Assembly: GCF_047496725.1 (NCBI RefSeq)
Contig: NC_132983.1
Location: 4,689,501-4,753,500, forward strand
Direction of reading: 5' to 3'
Length of the DNA stretch: 64,000 nucleotides
From: Anoplolepis gracilipes
Taxonomy: Eukaryota > Arthropoda > Insecta > Hymenoptera > Formicidae
The notes under the pieces were generated by a model that was given only the letters and a program-made list of their open reading frames with translations, was not told the origin of the DNA and made no database searches. The number at the start of each line of letters is the position of its first letter. The first letter of the stretch is position 1. Positions 1-12,683 of the stretch are shown here, piece by piece. The position numbers were made by a program, and so were the translations under genes.

Positions 1-806
1 GTATTGAAACAATACAACCAAATCCCAGAGTTTATGATTTGGTGTAAGAAAAAAGTTGGCTCAACAAGAACATTGTGTCGCTATATCTGATTTATTCTTC
101 CACAGTAGAACAGTTGTTTGACCATTATTTCACGCGTGCCCGCCAATTAGAATGGAAGTGTAAGTGTTAATACAATGTTAATAACGTACCATGAGATATG
201 ATAGCGCGATGTGATACCTGTTAAATGTGTACCGCGTGAAATGGAGTGTTCAGATCGAAAGTTGATAGCTCGTTGCTAGAATAGAGGTTGATGGGTTATG
301 AGAGCGGTAATATGTATTAGCGAGATAAAACATCGTGTGTTTAATCGTCGATTCTAATGAATGAGACCAGAGAAAGGGTATAAAATGAATAAATTCATGC
401 GTCGAATAAATTTAAGATTGTTGACGTCTCTGTGTGTTTCACGTAACTGTGTGTTTTACAATAGAGATTTTGTTATATTATTTTAACTCCATTTCACTTT
501 CAAAACGTTCACATTGGAACAGTTTTCTCTTTTATAGAGAATTAAATTAATATTGAAAAAAAAAAACTTATATCAATACTTGAGAAAATATATATTTAAT
601 ATTTAATGTAGGATATCATAATTTAAAAAATATCTGCTACTTACATATTAATTTAGTCCTTTCTTTCTTTCGTTTTTAGCAGATTATAATCGTATTTATT
701 TTTTTAGATATTTTTTTAAATACATGCTTTCAACTAGAGGAACAAAAAATATGAACACTCGTCAATGTATAATGCTTTTGCTATAAGATATGAAACGTAA
801 TAGAAA
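1..806. other. AT-rich intergenic sequence
   Basis: No supported coding exon. The sequence is AT-rich with short A and T runs and stops in every frame. No tRNA-like box pair was seen. Confidence 0.5.
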
Positions 807-1643
807 AAAGGGTTAACGATGAGTTAATAATATATTATTAGATTCCTCTTTTCTAGATGTCAATTCAATTTTCTCAGTACGAGAAGTGCTATGCGGACAT
901 ACATGTACATTAACATACTCAACAATCATCGAGTGAGCTCAACTAGTATTCCCATTTTTTTGTCGGTGTTACAAAACTTGTCGCCGACAAATTACATCAT
1001 TCTCGAACTCTTCACCTGGTGATCTTACATCAACGTTTCATTCTTGAGATTGTTTCGGTACTTCAACCGAGACGACATATTTAGAGAAGATCATAGATGA
1101 AAGATAAAAGAGGAAGAAAGAGAGAAAGAGAAAGAGGAGCATTCCACGTCTTGAGCTTATTCAAATATGATCGCAGTAAACGGATGTCACGGATTTGGTT
1201 ATTATCGAGTCTATAGTTGTGTAAAATCCCTTGCGAAAGAACATGCACAAGATCTTAGTAATATGTCTTCACCTACGTAATTTTCCTCTTTGAAACGCGT
1301 CTTCTTTCGTACGCAATGCGGTTATTTTTTTTATTCGTATAATAGAGCTTTAATGCACTTATAATATTCCGGTCAAACAGTATAATATATTCATTTACAA
1401 AGTAATTTATTTTACATCGCGCAATACTAGAATCACAATAATAGAATCAGTTGAAATTAAAATCAGATATAAAAATGAGAGATAATTGCTGGTAAACAAT
1501 TATTAGGCAATTATGTTTAAATATGTTGAGCATGTTAATATTATATATATTCTTTATAGCACTTCTCGTATTGAGAAAATTTAATTGATATCTAGAAAAA
1601 ATAGAGACTTAATAATATATCATTAAAACATCATTAATCCTTT
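807..1643. repeat. Probable element with long terminal inverted repeats
   Basis: The left arm (807-890) and right arm (1558-1643) are imperfect inverted copies of about 85 nt. The inner ends match best: the left ends in ACGAGAAGTGCT and the right starts AGCACTTCTCGT. The outer ends both read AAAGG(G/A)TTAA when each is read inward. The 837-bp layout, with no protein-coding frame inside, resembles a non-autonomous DNA transposon. I could not identify a clear target-site duplication, and family assignment would need other copies in the genome. A chance palindrome of this length is unlikely, but the arms are AT-rich in part. Confidence 0.55.
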
Positions 1644-4600
1644 CACCTGATGTATTATATAATATAATAAAATAATACAATGCTTGGCAAGAAAATAATA
1701 AAAATTATATTAAATAGCAGCGAAGATGGTGAGATTAGTGCGTATTATTAAAAAACATTACCCTCCCGATAAAATAAATTATACTCAAATATTGATTTAA
1801 AACTAGTAGATATAGAGAAGAAGAATATTATTTATAATTCATTGTATGTTGTTTATAAATATAAACATATGAGAATGGAAGATGAATCGCGTAATTCGTA
1901 CGTTTAAATAATAATCCATGGGTGTGCGTGAAGTACGGTTGGAAAAGAAAAGATCAGTCAATAGGATTCAGAGTCGGAGTCCAGTGACCTCGTAACCACT
2001 GGATTCTTTACGGTTCGCGTCGATCGTTGGGAAAATGCCAACGTTATTTTTTTTTTTTTTTTTTCCGCGTAAGGAATAATTCCTGATAAGCAAAGATTTT
2101 TATCTCCCCCCTCTGAAAATTGTATGTAATGCAATGTAGAATAATAGAAAGAGAATAATAATTCGCGAGCTCTTCTTTTTTATAGAGTTAATAATGCTAC
2201 CGTCAATAGCTTCTAACTGCAATTTCTCTCACGTACTTTATCGTTTCTCATCCTATTCAGACGCGGAAGCGCTAACGTTACAATGTATCGCTATTATAAT
2301 ATATGATGCAATGGCAGTAATTAATGTAATGCAAACGTAGACGCTAATTCGTTATAGCGCACCATTATATTGCTTTTCACAAATTAAGAGAGAGATATGA
2401 TATTTCACTGTTTCTTAAAAGGCAGGACATTACATAATGATACATAATTATACATAATTAAGAAGGAACTAGACGGATAATCTATAATAATGCATTTCAA
2501 GATGTATGAATTTGACATTGCGCAAAGCATTTTTAGTCTTTTAATTCAAAATTAATTATTTATTAAGTAGCTGATCCATCCAGTTCCTTCTTAAATCATC
2601 ATCACATCTTTACATGGAATATAACCACGTTGACAGACTACAATTAACTCTCATTGAAAGTTGCTTAATATTACTCTTTTGGAAATTTTGAGGAACAAAT
2701 TACATCTTTTCATTCAAATTAAATCTTTTCTCGAGAATCTTTTCACTTTTTTTTTTCGAGAAACAGAGAAATCCGTTTCAAAATTTTAAGTAAAGCCTAT
2801 TTTAAATTATGAATCTAAAAATTTCTTATCAATATAATAGTATAGTAATAATATTAAGAAATTAATTTTTTCCCAACTTTTTATTTGTAGCTAAAAACTG
2901 AAACTAGTAGAAATTAAAAATACTACAATATTCATTCTAGGCATATATATGTATAATAAAGATAAATATAATAAATAATTATATAAAATTATAAATTTAA
3001 TAAATCTTAATAAACAATAAATAAAATAGATATAATTATGACTTTTTCTTGGATGCGAACAAATAGAGTTAGTAGTTGGTAGACGACATCGGTATGCGTT
3101 ATTCACGATCTGTGAGAAGATAATAAGATGTTCGCGGTATCTTTAGAAACGAGACATTCACAACCAGTGAAACTTGATGTGATGATTTTGCAATGTGTCT
3201 TTTTTATCTAATTTTTATCAGGCAACTGACTTTCCTCGAATCACGGTTGCCAGTCTCAGCGAGGGGCTGCGACTTTCTAAACCATTCGTGACACTCGCGT
3301 CACGAAGTGGCGGTCTCGAATGAGCATCACCATCGAAGATATATTTCATTAGACCTCTTAGATTTTTGCTTAGAGTGTTGCCGCGTGATAATTGGGAAAA
3401 CATTTTAAAATAGCACAATTCTTCGTTATTTCTTTTTAAAAATCAAATAGATAGAATATGTCACCTGAAATGTACGGGAGCAATATAATATACAAATTCA
3501 TTATAGAATAGCTATATGCTATCATTATATAAATGTTGTTCAATTCGGAAATAATATTTATCATTCTAGATATCAGGCAATTTTTATTGTTGTAAGAGTA
3601 TTTGTATCATTGAATTTGCTTGTTTTATATTCAAAATTATTACATCTACTTATATTATTTTATCATATTTAAATAAACGAATAATCTTTATTTGTTTGGA
3701 AACATGAAATTGTATGTTCGCGAATTATATATTTTGTAAATACTTTCACGAATTGCAGCCATTTTTTTACAATACTATTGCTTTTGAAGTAGATGTAAAA
3801 CTTCAACGAAAAAAAATTTTCTAAAAATCTGCAATCTATTTCAGATCTTTAATTCTTTTAAAATTGAATAGCAACTTAAAATGATTACTTTAAGCTTTTT
3901 TACACGTTGCATTTTTTATTATATGTCGCAGTGTGATAATCGATGTCTAGTCTGAAGATAAAAGCAGCAAGTATTTACATGCCAAAAAGTTGTATTAAAC
4001 ATTCAAGATGTTATTTCATATTATGATTATTTTCCGTGAAACAGAATTATGTGAAGCGCAAAGATTAAAAGTCCCGGAACATGATGACATTTTAATGACA
4101 ACCAAAAAAATCGAGCCTTTTCGATGCAAATTTTCGGGATAAAGTGCAGGATAAAATTTATAGTTTTTATTAATAAGTTCGAGGAACGCTGAATTAATGG
4201 GAATTTTTTTCAACGAATGCAAACGAGTGATGTCAAAGTCCGTCGAAATCGAATCGGAACTCCGGAATTAAGATGGTTATCGGTTACTCTTTCACCCGAT
4301 GCATATTAATGCTAAATTTAAACATGCACGTAAATTACCCAATATAAAATTAAGACATTACATAATCGATGATGTAGTATAAAATTATATCTGAAGGATA
4401 TATAATATAGGAAATTCTGAAATGACGAATATATTACGACCTGTAATTAAATTTGCATATCATATATTACACGTGATATGGAGGAAGCTAAAAATATCAA
4501 GATAACTGATAAAACTGATAAAATTACTGAAGATAACAATATCAATATTCTGTCAGTAAAGTTATAGCTTTTAAAGAAAATATGATAAGAGATATAAAAA

Positions 4601-6399
4601 GCCACATGGTTATCTCGAGGAGCAAAAGCCGCGCTTTGTTCTCATCGGTCAGTTCGATATGGCACAGTAATAGAAAGGAAAGTTGTTCCAGAATCGACTC
4701 ATTAGTCCGGTTATCTCCTTTCGTCGCGAGGACACGTGCATCGCCCGAGGGTTTTCGCGGTGAAAAAGAAGAACATCGTCGCCCAGAGTATGATCTTGAA
4801 GTTTGGTACCGTTATGAACCACCGGATACATGCTCCCTAGCGGCTTTTCGTTTCTCTCGGGGAGAAATTGCTATTTTACTAATTAAGACACGTGCTCTTT
4901 TTGCGAGTTTCACGATGGAATCTGTATATCTTTCGATATCCTTTTGTATCGTATCATTATTTTATATGCTATCCTATTTGATTATTTTATTCTATAATAT
5001 TTTATCATTTTTGTCGCTTTACAAAAGGTGAATTAAAGACAATTTTTAGACTATTTTAATATATTTATATCTTTTAAAACAGTTTATTTGTCAAAGTTTT
5101 TAACTCAACTCAAGTCTCAACCTCAAGGAATCTTTATGCATATTGATGCGTTATTTAAATATATTCTACATATATTTACCGTTTAATTAGATGTTTCGGA
5201 TTATCTAATTTTATCTGTTATGGAACTACCTGCTTCTTGCATCACAGTCTTTAATTATAACACTCAAGTATACCATAATGTCTTGCATTTTGCAGGTATG
5301 CGTTAGACCTGTGTGATGCACACTTTCTAGTATAAAAAGTATCAAGTATACCACATGGCAACTATTTTTCGGTGTTGTCTCGATATGATTTACATAAATG
5401 TAAAACGATCTCTTATTATGAGAATAATAAAATTGCATAATATATAATATTATGAGAATAGAATTTTATTAATACATAATATACTGGAACTTATTAATAA
5501 TTAATGCCACACGTGTTGCTTTAGGAGATATTTTTCATTCGTCAATTTTATATCGTTATTAAAAAAAAATTTTTGTGTCATCTTTCAAAATATCTTTTAC
5601 TTTTGCCTTATCATAGAAATTTTTTTATCATATCATATTAATGACTACTTACATTTTTGCGTAGGACACGCTTGTAAGCGATAACCTGGGAAAGTGTGCT
5701 TTTATTATTTTTATTATTTTTATAATCGTTATATTAGAAAAACAATGCAAGTTATTCGACATGTTTGGTTAACATTTGTGGTTTGCGGTAAACTGGAAGT
5801 ACGTCGCGGTCAAAGTGACGGAGATTAATAATACTCGGCGTTGAAAGCAGATGCTTTGACCGTTTACTTTATTCATTGTCAGTGCTTCTCTTACAGAGGT
5901 ATCGATATCTTAACGGACCGTACCCTTGTAATTTAAACGTGAGCAGTAACCGCGCTCAATTTGCTTTATACATACTAGTTACGTTATAACAAGCCGCAAT
6001 GTAATAATCTATCTGCTACTTACATGGCAGTTGTTAAAATAATCATAATGATTATTCAATTATGGAGAAACATTTTGTGATCCAAGCAGCACAGCATATA
6101 TGAATTTGCAGTAGGGCACAGAATTTTCCACTGACAAAGTGGAAAATAATTATAGAGGAAAGACAAAAATATTATTTTCCTTTTCTCTATATCAATCATG
6201 TTAGAATCTTAGAACGTAAAATCTTGCTAACATAAACTAACAAAAAGATTTAAAATTTCGAATTGTTGATGATAATAAAATTTTATTATCATATCCTACT
6301 TTTCACGATAAAATTATATATAATTTCCACTTGGGACGGATTAAAAACATTATGGATGATTGAATTTCTTATTGAAATCCCGGATGGGAGGTTCGTACG
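1644..6399. other. Intergenic, AT-rich with GC-richer patches
   Basis: No gene recognised. Three patches are less AT-rich: about 1905-2040, 3220-3340 and 4610-4870. The first contains a hairpin, TCCAGTG (1980-1986) with CACTGGA (1997-2003). At 6123-6147, ATTTTCCACT and AGTGGAAAAT form a perfect 10-bp stem with a 5-nt loop. The 4610-4870 patch is open in one frame on each strand, but neither translation shows a recognisable domain. These could be regulatory elements, untranslated exons or old repeat fragments. Confidence 0.4.
2458..2594. repeat. Small inverted-repeat element (MITE-like)
   Basis: The arms at 2458-2478 and 2574-2594 are inverted copies matching at 19 of 21 positions (ends TTAAGAAGGAACT and AGTTCCTTCTTAA). 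They enclose about 95 nt of AT-rich sequence. The size and arrangement resemble a miniature inverted-repeat element; no family was identified. Confidence 0.4.
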
Positions 6400-6900
6400 C
6401 TAATTCGCTACCTAAAAATATACATCGCGTAGAGTTTCAAGTTTACAATGATTTCTTCTACTTTGACAAGTAGTCGACAAGTACGACAATCGCGGTAAAG
6501 TCAAAATTGTCGTGCCGTCGTGACACCTGTCCGACCTGGGCTTTCCAGGTATTTGTGAGACGCGGCCGTCGTCGCGCCATTCACGCAAACAGGAACGAGA
6601 ATGAGAATGAGTATGAGAATGAGAACCGTAGGTGTAGGATAACGACATTCGCTAAATAGTGAATGTGTGCATGCCTCTACACATACATGTGCGTACGTGG
6701 ATGTGTGTGTGCGTGCGTGTGCGGACCACATCGCGTCGTAACCGTTAGCTGGCCGGCTTTACGTCCAGCCGGCTCTCTTCCAGGAGTCTCTTACAGTTTG
6801 TCCGAGGTGGACTTTTGTTAACGGCAATGTTGGTACCGTCGACGTATCCCGCGTCTACTACGAACCGTGTCTGGATTCTGGGGAATCCAGACACGGCAAA
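6400..6900. other. GC-rich patch with several hairpins
   Basis: This patch stands out from the AT-rich surroundings. It contains ACCTGG/CCAGGT around 6535-6551, a GCCGGCT/AGCCGGC pair around 6751-6772, and a perfect 14-bp stem (6865-6878 with 6883-6896, arm CCGTGTCTGGATTC) with a 4-nt loop. A short GT-rich stretch lies at 6660-6722. No coding frame was recognised. It could be a regulatory element or part of a non-coding transcript. Confidence 0.45.
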
Positions 6901-7143
6901 AACGAGACGAATCAAGTCTATAAAAAAAAAGAATCTACTTAGTGTTAATGACTCCCTGTCGTCTGAGCGCTATCTGGCATTTGCTACTTGATGCTTAAAT
7001 AAAAATGCGCTCGTGAGTCATATCGGGAATCTAAAGGCAAGAGATAGCAATCTCGAGTTTCGATTCTTAATTATGCCGAATCAATTGGCTAATGTTAATC
7101 TTTCTCAATTTTCACCTTTCTTCCTCTTGATGAAAGGTATAAC

Positions 7144-7180
<37 letters not shown>

Positions 7181-10100
7181 ACTTCCACTACAATTGCGTA
7201 GAATAACTTTTGGCATATTTCTATTTGATATAACTTATTCTTTTTAATCCTCGAGTTCACCGTTATCTTTAACTTTCTATAATATTTCAATTTTATTTCA
7301 AATTATTATTATTATTCAAATAATACAAAAAAGCGTTTACAAATGCGCGAGAGTCTTTGATGATAATTACTTTGTGCTACCTACTTCACACAGAAAGGAT
7401 ATTAATCTCTTTTCCTTTGCTTTGTTTTGGACGATGCAGATCTTTTTAAAAGGAGATTGTCAACCTTTTATTTTTACCCACATAGTGTTGAAATCCCGCG
7501 ATAACGTAAAGTGTACAATCGTGTACGTTTTCTACATATCGCTTACAATTAGTACAAGAAGGTAAATCGCAATTATTTGAAAAGCGCGAAATTTCACTAA
7601 AAAAAACACGACGATATATTTTTCCATTCACTCGTCATATGTTAGAACTTGCTACAAAAGACAAACATATTTCTTTTAACTACTTTACAACACATTAAAT
7701 GCTTATACAAATCAGGGGAAATCTCTTTCATACATCTAGGCGAAAAGAAAAACATAGGGAAGAGCGACAAATGACGCGAGTGAAAGGAAGTTTCAAAGGT
7801 GATGGATCATTAGGGAAATACTTAAAAAATTACATAAATAACGTATTTAACATTTTGTGCGTACAATGAAACAAATTAAGAGTATAAAAGTATCTGTACG
7901 TACATGCAGACGCGTGTAATCCGCATGTTTACGTAATAGCGCAATTTTATTTGAGGATACCACGCGAGTAAAAAAAAAGATAAAATCAGGAAACTCTCTT
8001 AATACAAAATGAAATATGTTTCGAAATAATTATTAAGAGCCTAGTGAGAGGTAATGTACACGTTTTTTCATAAGTTGACCTAAACATAAACGACCGTTCT
8101 GGCATTTCTCTCGATTTCGCAAAATAATTTTAATTAGTCAAAGAATTTAAATATTCAGCTATTGGTTCGTAAAATAAAAACTAGTTAATGTCAACAAATT
8201 AATTTGAAGCTGAGAGATAGTAAAAATAGTTTTATAGCGTAATTGGTATAATTAAGGTATGTAAAGATATAAAGAGAGAAACTTTACGATGCTATGGTTT
8301 GTTATTAGTATTTCATTGATAATTGAAATAGATCATTGGGTCCCGTGAAATTTCGAGAAAGTTTTTCATCAATTTTATTGCATAAAAAATTCAATTTTTA
8401 TTTTAAGATTTTTATTATAATAGCAATTATTTTCCTCTATCAAGTTTATTTCTTTTCTACTTATTAATTTATTTTTATTAATATTAAAATTAATTGATAT
8501 TTCAATTAATCTGCAATGTTATTAAAATAAACATTTTATTGTACAGATATATTTAGATGCTCTCTCTTTTTAACGTCCAAAGATAATCCATCGTTTGTAA
8601 AAAATTGATAAATATCGTTTTACTCGAATGGCTCTTTGACGTTTGAAATTAGCGAGAAAGCATATGGAACAGAACAAAGCTAATCGAAATAAGGACACGC
8701 TACTGAAGATGAGGGACTGGCAGATTCGAAGGTACATACTTTCGAAACGCGGCCACATCAAGATGATGAAAAGATCGTTCAATCAATAATGCATTGACGT
8801 GATTCGAATGACGTGATACGAATCATTCATTTCGTACAATTAACTTGCGAAAGTTTGGCAAATCATTTTTACAACAACATTAATTATAAAATAAATATAA
8901 AACGGTTGTGTAGATACGCATATTTAGAAGTATCTGATATTAATTTTAACGACAAGTATCTTGCTCGATATATATTTTTAATTAAAAAGTCAAAGTATCA
9001 ATAGCTCTTTGCTATATTATAAGCAATTGAGAAATAAGTTTTTATTAAAAATTTAGCTTATTCATGTGTGAATCCAATATTAAATATGAAATACTTATCG
9101 TTATCGATGCATCAGATTTTGGATTTATAGCGACATTGTTATTATTTCAAATGTATCCATCTAACATATGTAAATTGACATGTTTCTGCAATAATCTTAG
9201 TGTTACAAAAATTGTCCACGTGCTATCAGACGGTAAATGGGGTAGATCCGTTACTTACAACTCTAGATGCGGTACCTTGCATATAAACTTTCACGAACGA
9301 CCGTTTACTTATCTCGTTACTAAATCGAAGACCTCGTATAAGATAGACTTATGTGAGAATATTAATCTTGAATCTCGATACACGCTGCTATTTGTTTAGA
9401 GCTGACACGGATTATAAACAGTAAGAGGAGGATTAAAAAAATTCTGCAAATAATTTCGAAGAGTTCAAGCAAAAAATAGGAGACATTCTACACTTTTCTA
9501 AAGAGAATTTATACTTAAAATCATGTTTAAAAATCTAGCGTGAAATAAACTTTTTTGTTAAATTAGGTTAAAGAGTAACTGGGACAGATTTGTCTAATTT
9601 ACTCTTTTTTATGTGAATATCACATTTCTAATTGCATACTTTCTTCGTTAAAAAGACCTTGTCATCTCTGTCGATATGAAAATTAATATCGTCCATCTTT
9701 CTACCTATTATTAACATAATTACGAGATACACTAGACATGTTTTCACTACATAAAAGTTAATAACAAACGACATACTAATTACAACTTTTAGTTCTGAGA
9801 AAATAGCACTTTTTCGAGAATTTTATTTTAAAATAGTTACATAATGATTTAATATTAAGTGTCAAAAAAAATAACAAAATCTTAAAGTTTTTTGCAAAAA
9901 AGGTATATCAAACATTAAAAAATCGGTCAGTCAAATCAATGTCAACGATTTTGATACATCCTGCATCAGAATAAATCAAGCATTTTCACGCGAGTTTCTT
10001 GTACAGTTTTAGTGTAAAAATTGAAAAGTTTGCTGATTTTAATCAATAATTTGTCGGATACAGCGAGCATGACTTTGAAATTGAAATGCAACATCCTGTC

Positions 10101-10504
10101 ATCACCTCGTATGAAACGAGAATTGAGTAACACGCGTGTTAGAGCTAAGATGTAACTTTCAACGCGTTAACTAAACAAAAGCTCGTAAATCGTTGGCGCA
10201 ACATTATTACATTACATTCTCATGCAACATACTATTTCTCTTAACGTATTGTACCTCCGTCCGAAATGAAGAAAACTCTAAGACAGAAATTTCCCGAACT
10301 TATATAAACGATTATGTCATATCTTTGGCAAGTTAGAGTTTGCATCAGTATCATACAGATCGTTTCCTAATCTATACAATGCTTGTCATTTTCCGAATAT
10401 TTATAGATAAATGTCAAAATTTTCGATAGAGATATATAAATTTTTTTTTAATTAAAAATGTTTCATCAATTAGAAATTAAACATTGAGAAAAAGGAGGAA
10501 ACTA
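6901..10504. other. Intergenic sequence
   Basis: AT-rich, with an A homopolymer of about 33 nt at 7146-7178. A 111-codon ATG frame at 9064-9399 has no domain I can defend and is not called a gene. No RNA gene was seen. Confidence 0.45.
7146..7178. repeat. Poly(A) homopolymer
   Basis: 33 consecutive A. No retroposon-like body or target duplication was recognised beside it. Confidence 0.9.
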
Positions 10505-10624
10505 TTTAACTAGATATTTTTAAATATCTAGTTAAATTTTTTATTTCAAGATTATATTTATAGACTTATTTCATTCTTGCTCTGAAATCTTGAAATAAAA
10601 ATTATTTAAAAATCTCTAGTTAAA
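10505..10624. repeat. Nested inverted repeat
   Basis: AACTAGATATTT (10508-10519) and AAATATCTAGTT (10522-10533) form a perfect 12-bp stem. TTTTTATTTCAAGATT (10538-10553) pairs perfectly with its inverted copy at 10586-10601. The outer TTTAACTAGA motif recurs inverted at about 10615-10624. The whole 120-bp segment is close to palindromic with one internal insertion, as in a small fold-back element. Confidence 0.45.
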
Positions 10625-10699
10625 AAATTACTTCTCCTCTTAAGACATCTATATCATCAAGCAGCATTGAAAATTAAATTTATAATCCTCGAATAAGAT

Positions 10700-11230
10700 A
10701 TTTTACTTACTGAAAAAGCAGCGGTCCTTGAGGATGCTGTGAAATTTGGAAGATAGTCCTCTTCTTTCTAACTGCTGCTTTTTCCTTGCTCGGATTTAGC
10801 TAGGGACGAGAGCTACTTCAGTACCAAATGAATAGTTGGACGACGATAAGAGGAATCAAGGGCCGAGAGTGCGTAGCGCAAGATCCGATGAATCGGAAAT
10901 ACGGGAAAGGAATGAACTGGCGGACGGTCGTGATGAGCCGGTATATAGTCGGCCCACATTCCCTAGTGGTACGAGTAACCTAAATTCCTCCCACCAGAAC
11001 GGGGCATCATCCTCATCAGGTAGACGCTGGGTCCTCCACAGGTGGGGTACGAACCCCACCTGTTCGTCAACGTCGCAGTTGTACTTGTACATACCGGTTC
11101 ATAAAGCGATAGCATTATCGTCCACCTTTTCGTCCTCTTCGTCTTTGCCCCACCAAGCGAGATTGATCGACGGTCATCGTCGTTTCGAAAATCTCCCGGT
11201 GGTATGATCTTCGAGAGCGCAATCCGTTGT
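10700..11230. other. GC-richer patch with perfect hairpins
   Basis: GAAAAAGCAGC (10712-10722) pairs with GCTGCTTTTTC (10774-10784). Further in, CAGGTGGGGT (11039-11048) and ACCCCACCTG (11053-11062) make a perfect 10-bp stem with a 4-nt loop. A frame open from a TTG at 10836 to 11207 has no recognisable domain and is matched by an open frame on the other strand, so it is probably a composition effect. Possible regulatory region or non-coding exon. Confidence 0.35.
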
Positions 11231-11649
11231 ATCCTGCAGTGAGAGAAAGAAACCTCATTGAATGAGCGTAACTGGTAGTCGCCCTGATTCGAGTAAATGT
11301 CAAGTTACGCAACCATATTTTATCAATGCAATCGCGTTAATAATCGTAATCAAATGGATTAATTATTTTTTTTTTTTTTTTGCATTAATTATGTAATGAC
11401 GTTGAATCGGCTCATTTAAATAAGAGCAGCCGCCAGTTTTGTTTATTAGAACGAATTTCATCAATCTTTCATCTAAATGGCAACATTAACATTTTGAAAT
11501 CTGGACATCATGAGAAATTTAGACATCCGTTTCTCGAGTATCTGTTATGCAATTATCGGACCGAAAAATCTTGAAAACATAGTATCGAGCGTGAAAAAGT
11601 GTAGTCGCTAGTTTATATTACAATAATATTTAAAAAAGAAGTGTGTGTA

Positions 11650-11785
11650 AATATAATTTCCTCGAATATCTTTTTATTTACGGAAAAAATCACGGTTAAT
11701 TTGTTTGTTTGTTATGTTATAAAATTTATACTTTATGAATACTTATTAATATTTAAATTATTTAATAATTTATTTATTTCATTCA
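11650..11785. repeat. Direct repeat, copy 1
   Basis: About 136 nt, nearly identical to 12547-12683 in the same orientation. Starts AATATAATTTCCTCGAA and ends ATTTATTTCATTCA. I see one substitution near the start and a small difference in an A/T run. The sequence flanking each copy differs. Confidence 0.85.
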
Positions 11786-12546
11786 GAATAAACAGTTGTT
11801 TAAAAAAAAAATTTTTAAAAAGAAGATTTCAACAAAAGGAATCTGTCTTGTTTTAAACATATTTGATCTTTTATTTTGTTACAGTATATTTTTATTGTAG
11901 CGAATGATGATTATTAACTTGCTAATGAATAATTTGAAAGGCCATGCCTCGTGACACCAAAACTACTTACGGCCGGGACTATAAAACGGCGTAATGACTA
12001 TGCAAGCATTTAGTATAGTCAAGATGACAATTCCTCAGGAAATATCTTTCCGATCATAACATACGACTGTTTTGAAAGAGCGGCTGCGAGATATCTTCTC
12101 GCTTCTTCTTCTTTTTTTTACGATCATAGAGTAGCATCGACTTCTAAAGTGATACTTGCCATATTTGATGTGACATTTGCCACAGCTGTATCTGTGTAAC
12201 AAAATTATCGTCTAATGAGACTTATAACATTTAAAAATATGAAAAGTAAAATGTAAGTAACGTGCAACAAATATTATCTCAAAATGTATTTAATTTTTGT
12301 TCTAAATAAAAATATAACAAACAATAGATAAATTTGTCAGCAATATTAATGAAAATAATAATAAATAATAACATCTTTGAACGATTTATTTGGCAAGTAT
12401 CGACCATTTAATTCTAATTGAAACAACAAAGTTTATCAAGATCCGATTGCACGGATAATAGAAATAAATTTCATCATCTATTAACTTTGAGTTTAGTTAA
12501 TTAATTATCGATGTTAGACTACCTTTTATACAAAGACTATTGGATG

Positions 12547-12683
12547 AATATAATTTCCTCGAACATCTTTTTATTTACGGAAAAAATCACGGTTAATTTG
12601 TTTGTTTGTTATGTTAAAAAATTTTATACTTTATGAATACTTATTAATATTTAAATTATTTAATAATTTATTTATTTCATTCA
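12547..12683. repeat. Direct repeat, copy 2
   Basis: Second copy of the segment at 11650-11785, 897 bp downstream in direct orientation and about 97% identical by eye. High identity in non-coding DNA indicates a recent local duplication or two copies of one repeat family. The intervening sequence has no gene. Confidence 0.85.

Noticed and set aside
4582..5031. 149-codon plus-strand frame
   Set aside because: No recognisable domain; its second half is ordinary AT-rich sequence, and the opposite strand is also open in the GC-richer part.
9064..9399. 111-codon ATG frame with a stretch (VIDASDFGF) faintly like a retroelement RNase H motif
   Set aside because: The other conserved blocks are missing and no flanking reverse transcriptase is seen; resemblance is too weak.
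10712..10784. Hairpin considered as a microRNA precursor
   Set aside because: Only 11 bp plus a short inner stem pair; the middle of the arms does not match well enough for a mature duplex.
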